Shown: in pieces, positions 63,946 to 64,000 of the stretch
How positions within the stretch are numbered: position 1 is the first letter of the stretch
Layout: each line of letters begins with the position of its first letter
Assembly: GCA_963932145.1 (NCBI GenBank)
Contig: OZ010586.1
Location: 69,523,754 to 69,587,753, forward strand
Direction: 5' to 3'
Origin: Acanthosepion lycidas
Taxonomy: Eukaryota; Mollusca; Cephalopoda; Sepiida; Sepiidae
Length of the DNA stretch: 64,000 nt
Position numbers and translations under genes: made by a program
Notes under the pieces: model-generated
The model's database searches: none
The model's input: only the letters and a program-made list of their open reading frames with translations
What the model was told of the DNA's origin: nothing

Positions 63946-64000
63946 ACTGCCATATAGGAGGATCGATATTAGATAAGGCGCATTAGGGAGCAGTGGAAAA

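Overview
The window looks like intergenic and intronic DNA of a large, AT-rich, repeat-laden animal genome, most likely an octopus-type cephalopod mollusc. The reasons are the very many long (AT)n tracts, the families of tRNA-derived SINEs, two abundant LINE families of a kind common in octopus assemblies, and fragments of Penelope-like, Tc1/mariner, hAT and LTR elements. This assignment is from sequence style only; another mollusc or lophotrochozoan is possible. There are no operons, prokaryotic genes or CRISPR arrays.

Only one host protein-coding gene could be recognised: the last two exons of a fasciclin (FAS1) domain gene on the + strand (7835-7946 and 11855-11991). They are joined by a 3.9 kb intron with consensus splice sites and a matching phase. 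The intron is full of repeats: a LINE, two SINEs, a mariner relic and a long inverted repeat. Just after its stop codon lies a promoter-like block on the opposite strand (12300-12540) with NRF1-, octamer- and TATA-type motifs.

Everything else recognisable is repeat-derived. Working names used here: LINE-A is a non-LTR element whose C-terminus carries FLGHIMRKEG. LINE-B is a second non-LTR element whose 3' end reads CTTGCTTGGGGTGAAATG. SINE-X, SINE-Y and SINE-Z are three short-element families. MITE-A is a palindromic mariner-type element.

Layout: 1-7.8 kb, LINE-A/B copies, MITE-A, a foldback SINE-Z. 7.8-12 kb, FAS1 gene. 12-23 kb, SINE/LINE pile-ups, a U2 snRNA fragment and a three-copy 190 bp repeat. 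23-30 kb, pogo-like MITE, a small Tc1-type element, AT tracts, and a hAT-type pseudogene split by LINE-A. 30-41 kb, AT-rich DNA, a GC-rich LTR-like block, a hAT-like element and two inverted solo LTRs. 41-48 kb, microsatellites, Penelope-like endonuclease fragments and hammerhead-ribozyme-like motifs. 48-56.6 kb, nested SINEs, LINE-A with an inserted MITE-A, and a 5S-rRNA-headed SINE. 57-61 kb, mariner and DUF4817-type transposase relics. 61-64 kb, a SINE-Y whose head has expanded into a 43 bp minisatellite, and LINE remnants.

The most interesting signal is a set of hammerhead-ribozyme-like cores (CTGANGA, a stem, GAA, a short stem III, a cleavable H) in at least seven places and several unrelated repeat families, some inside perfect foldbacks and some beside Penelope-like endonuclease fragments. 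Second are head-to-head SINE-Z foldbacks with clean target-site duplications, and third the MITE-A hairpins, whose ends match the human Hsmar1/MADE1 terminus.
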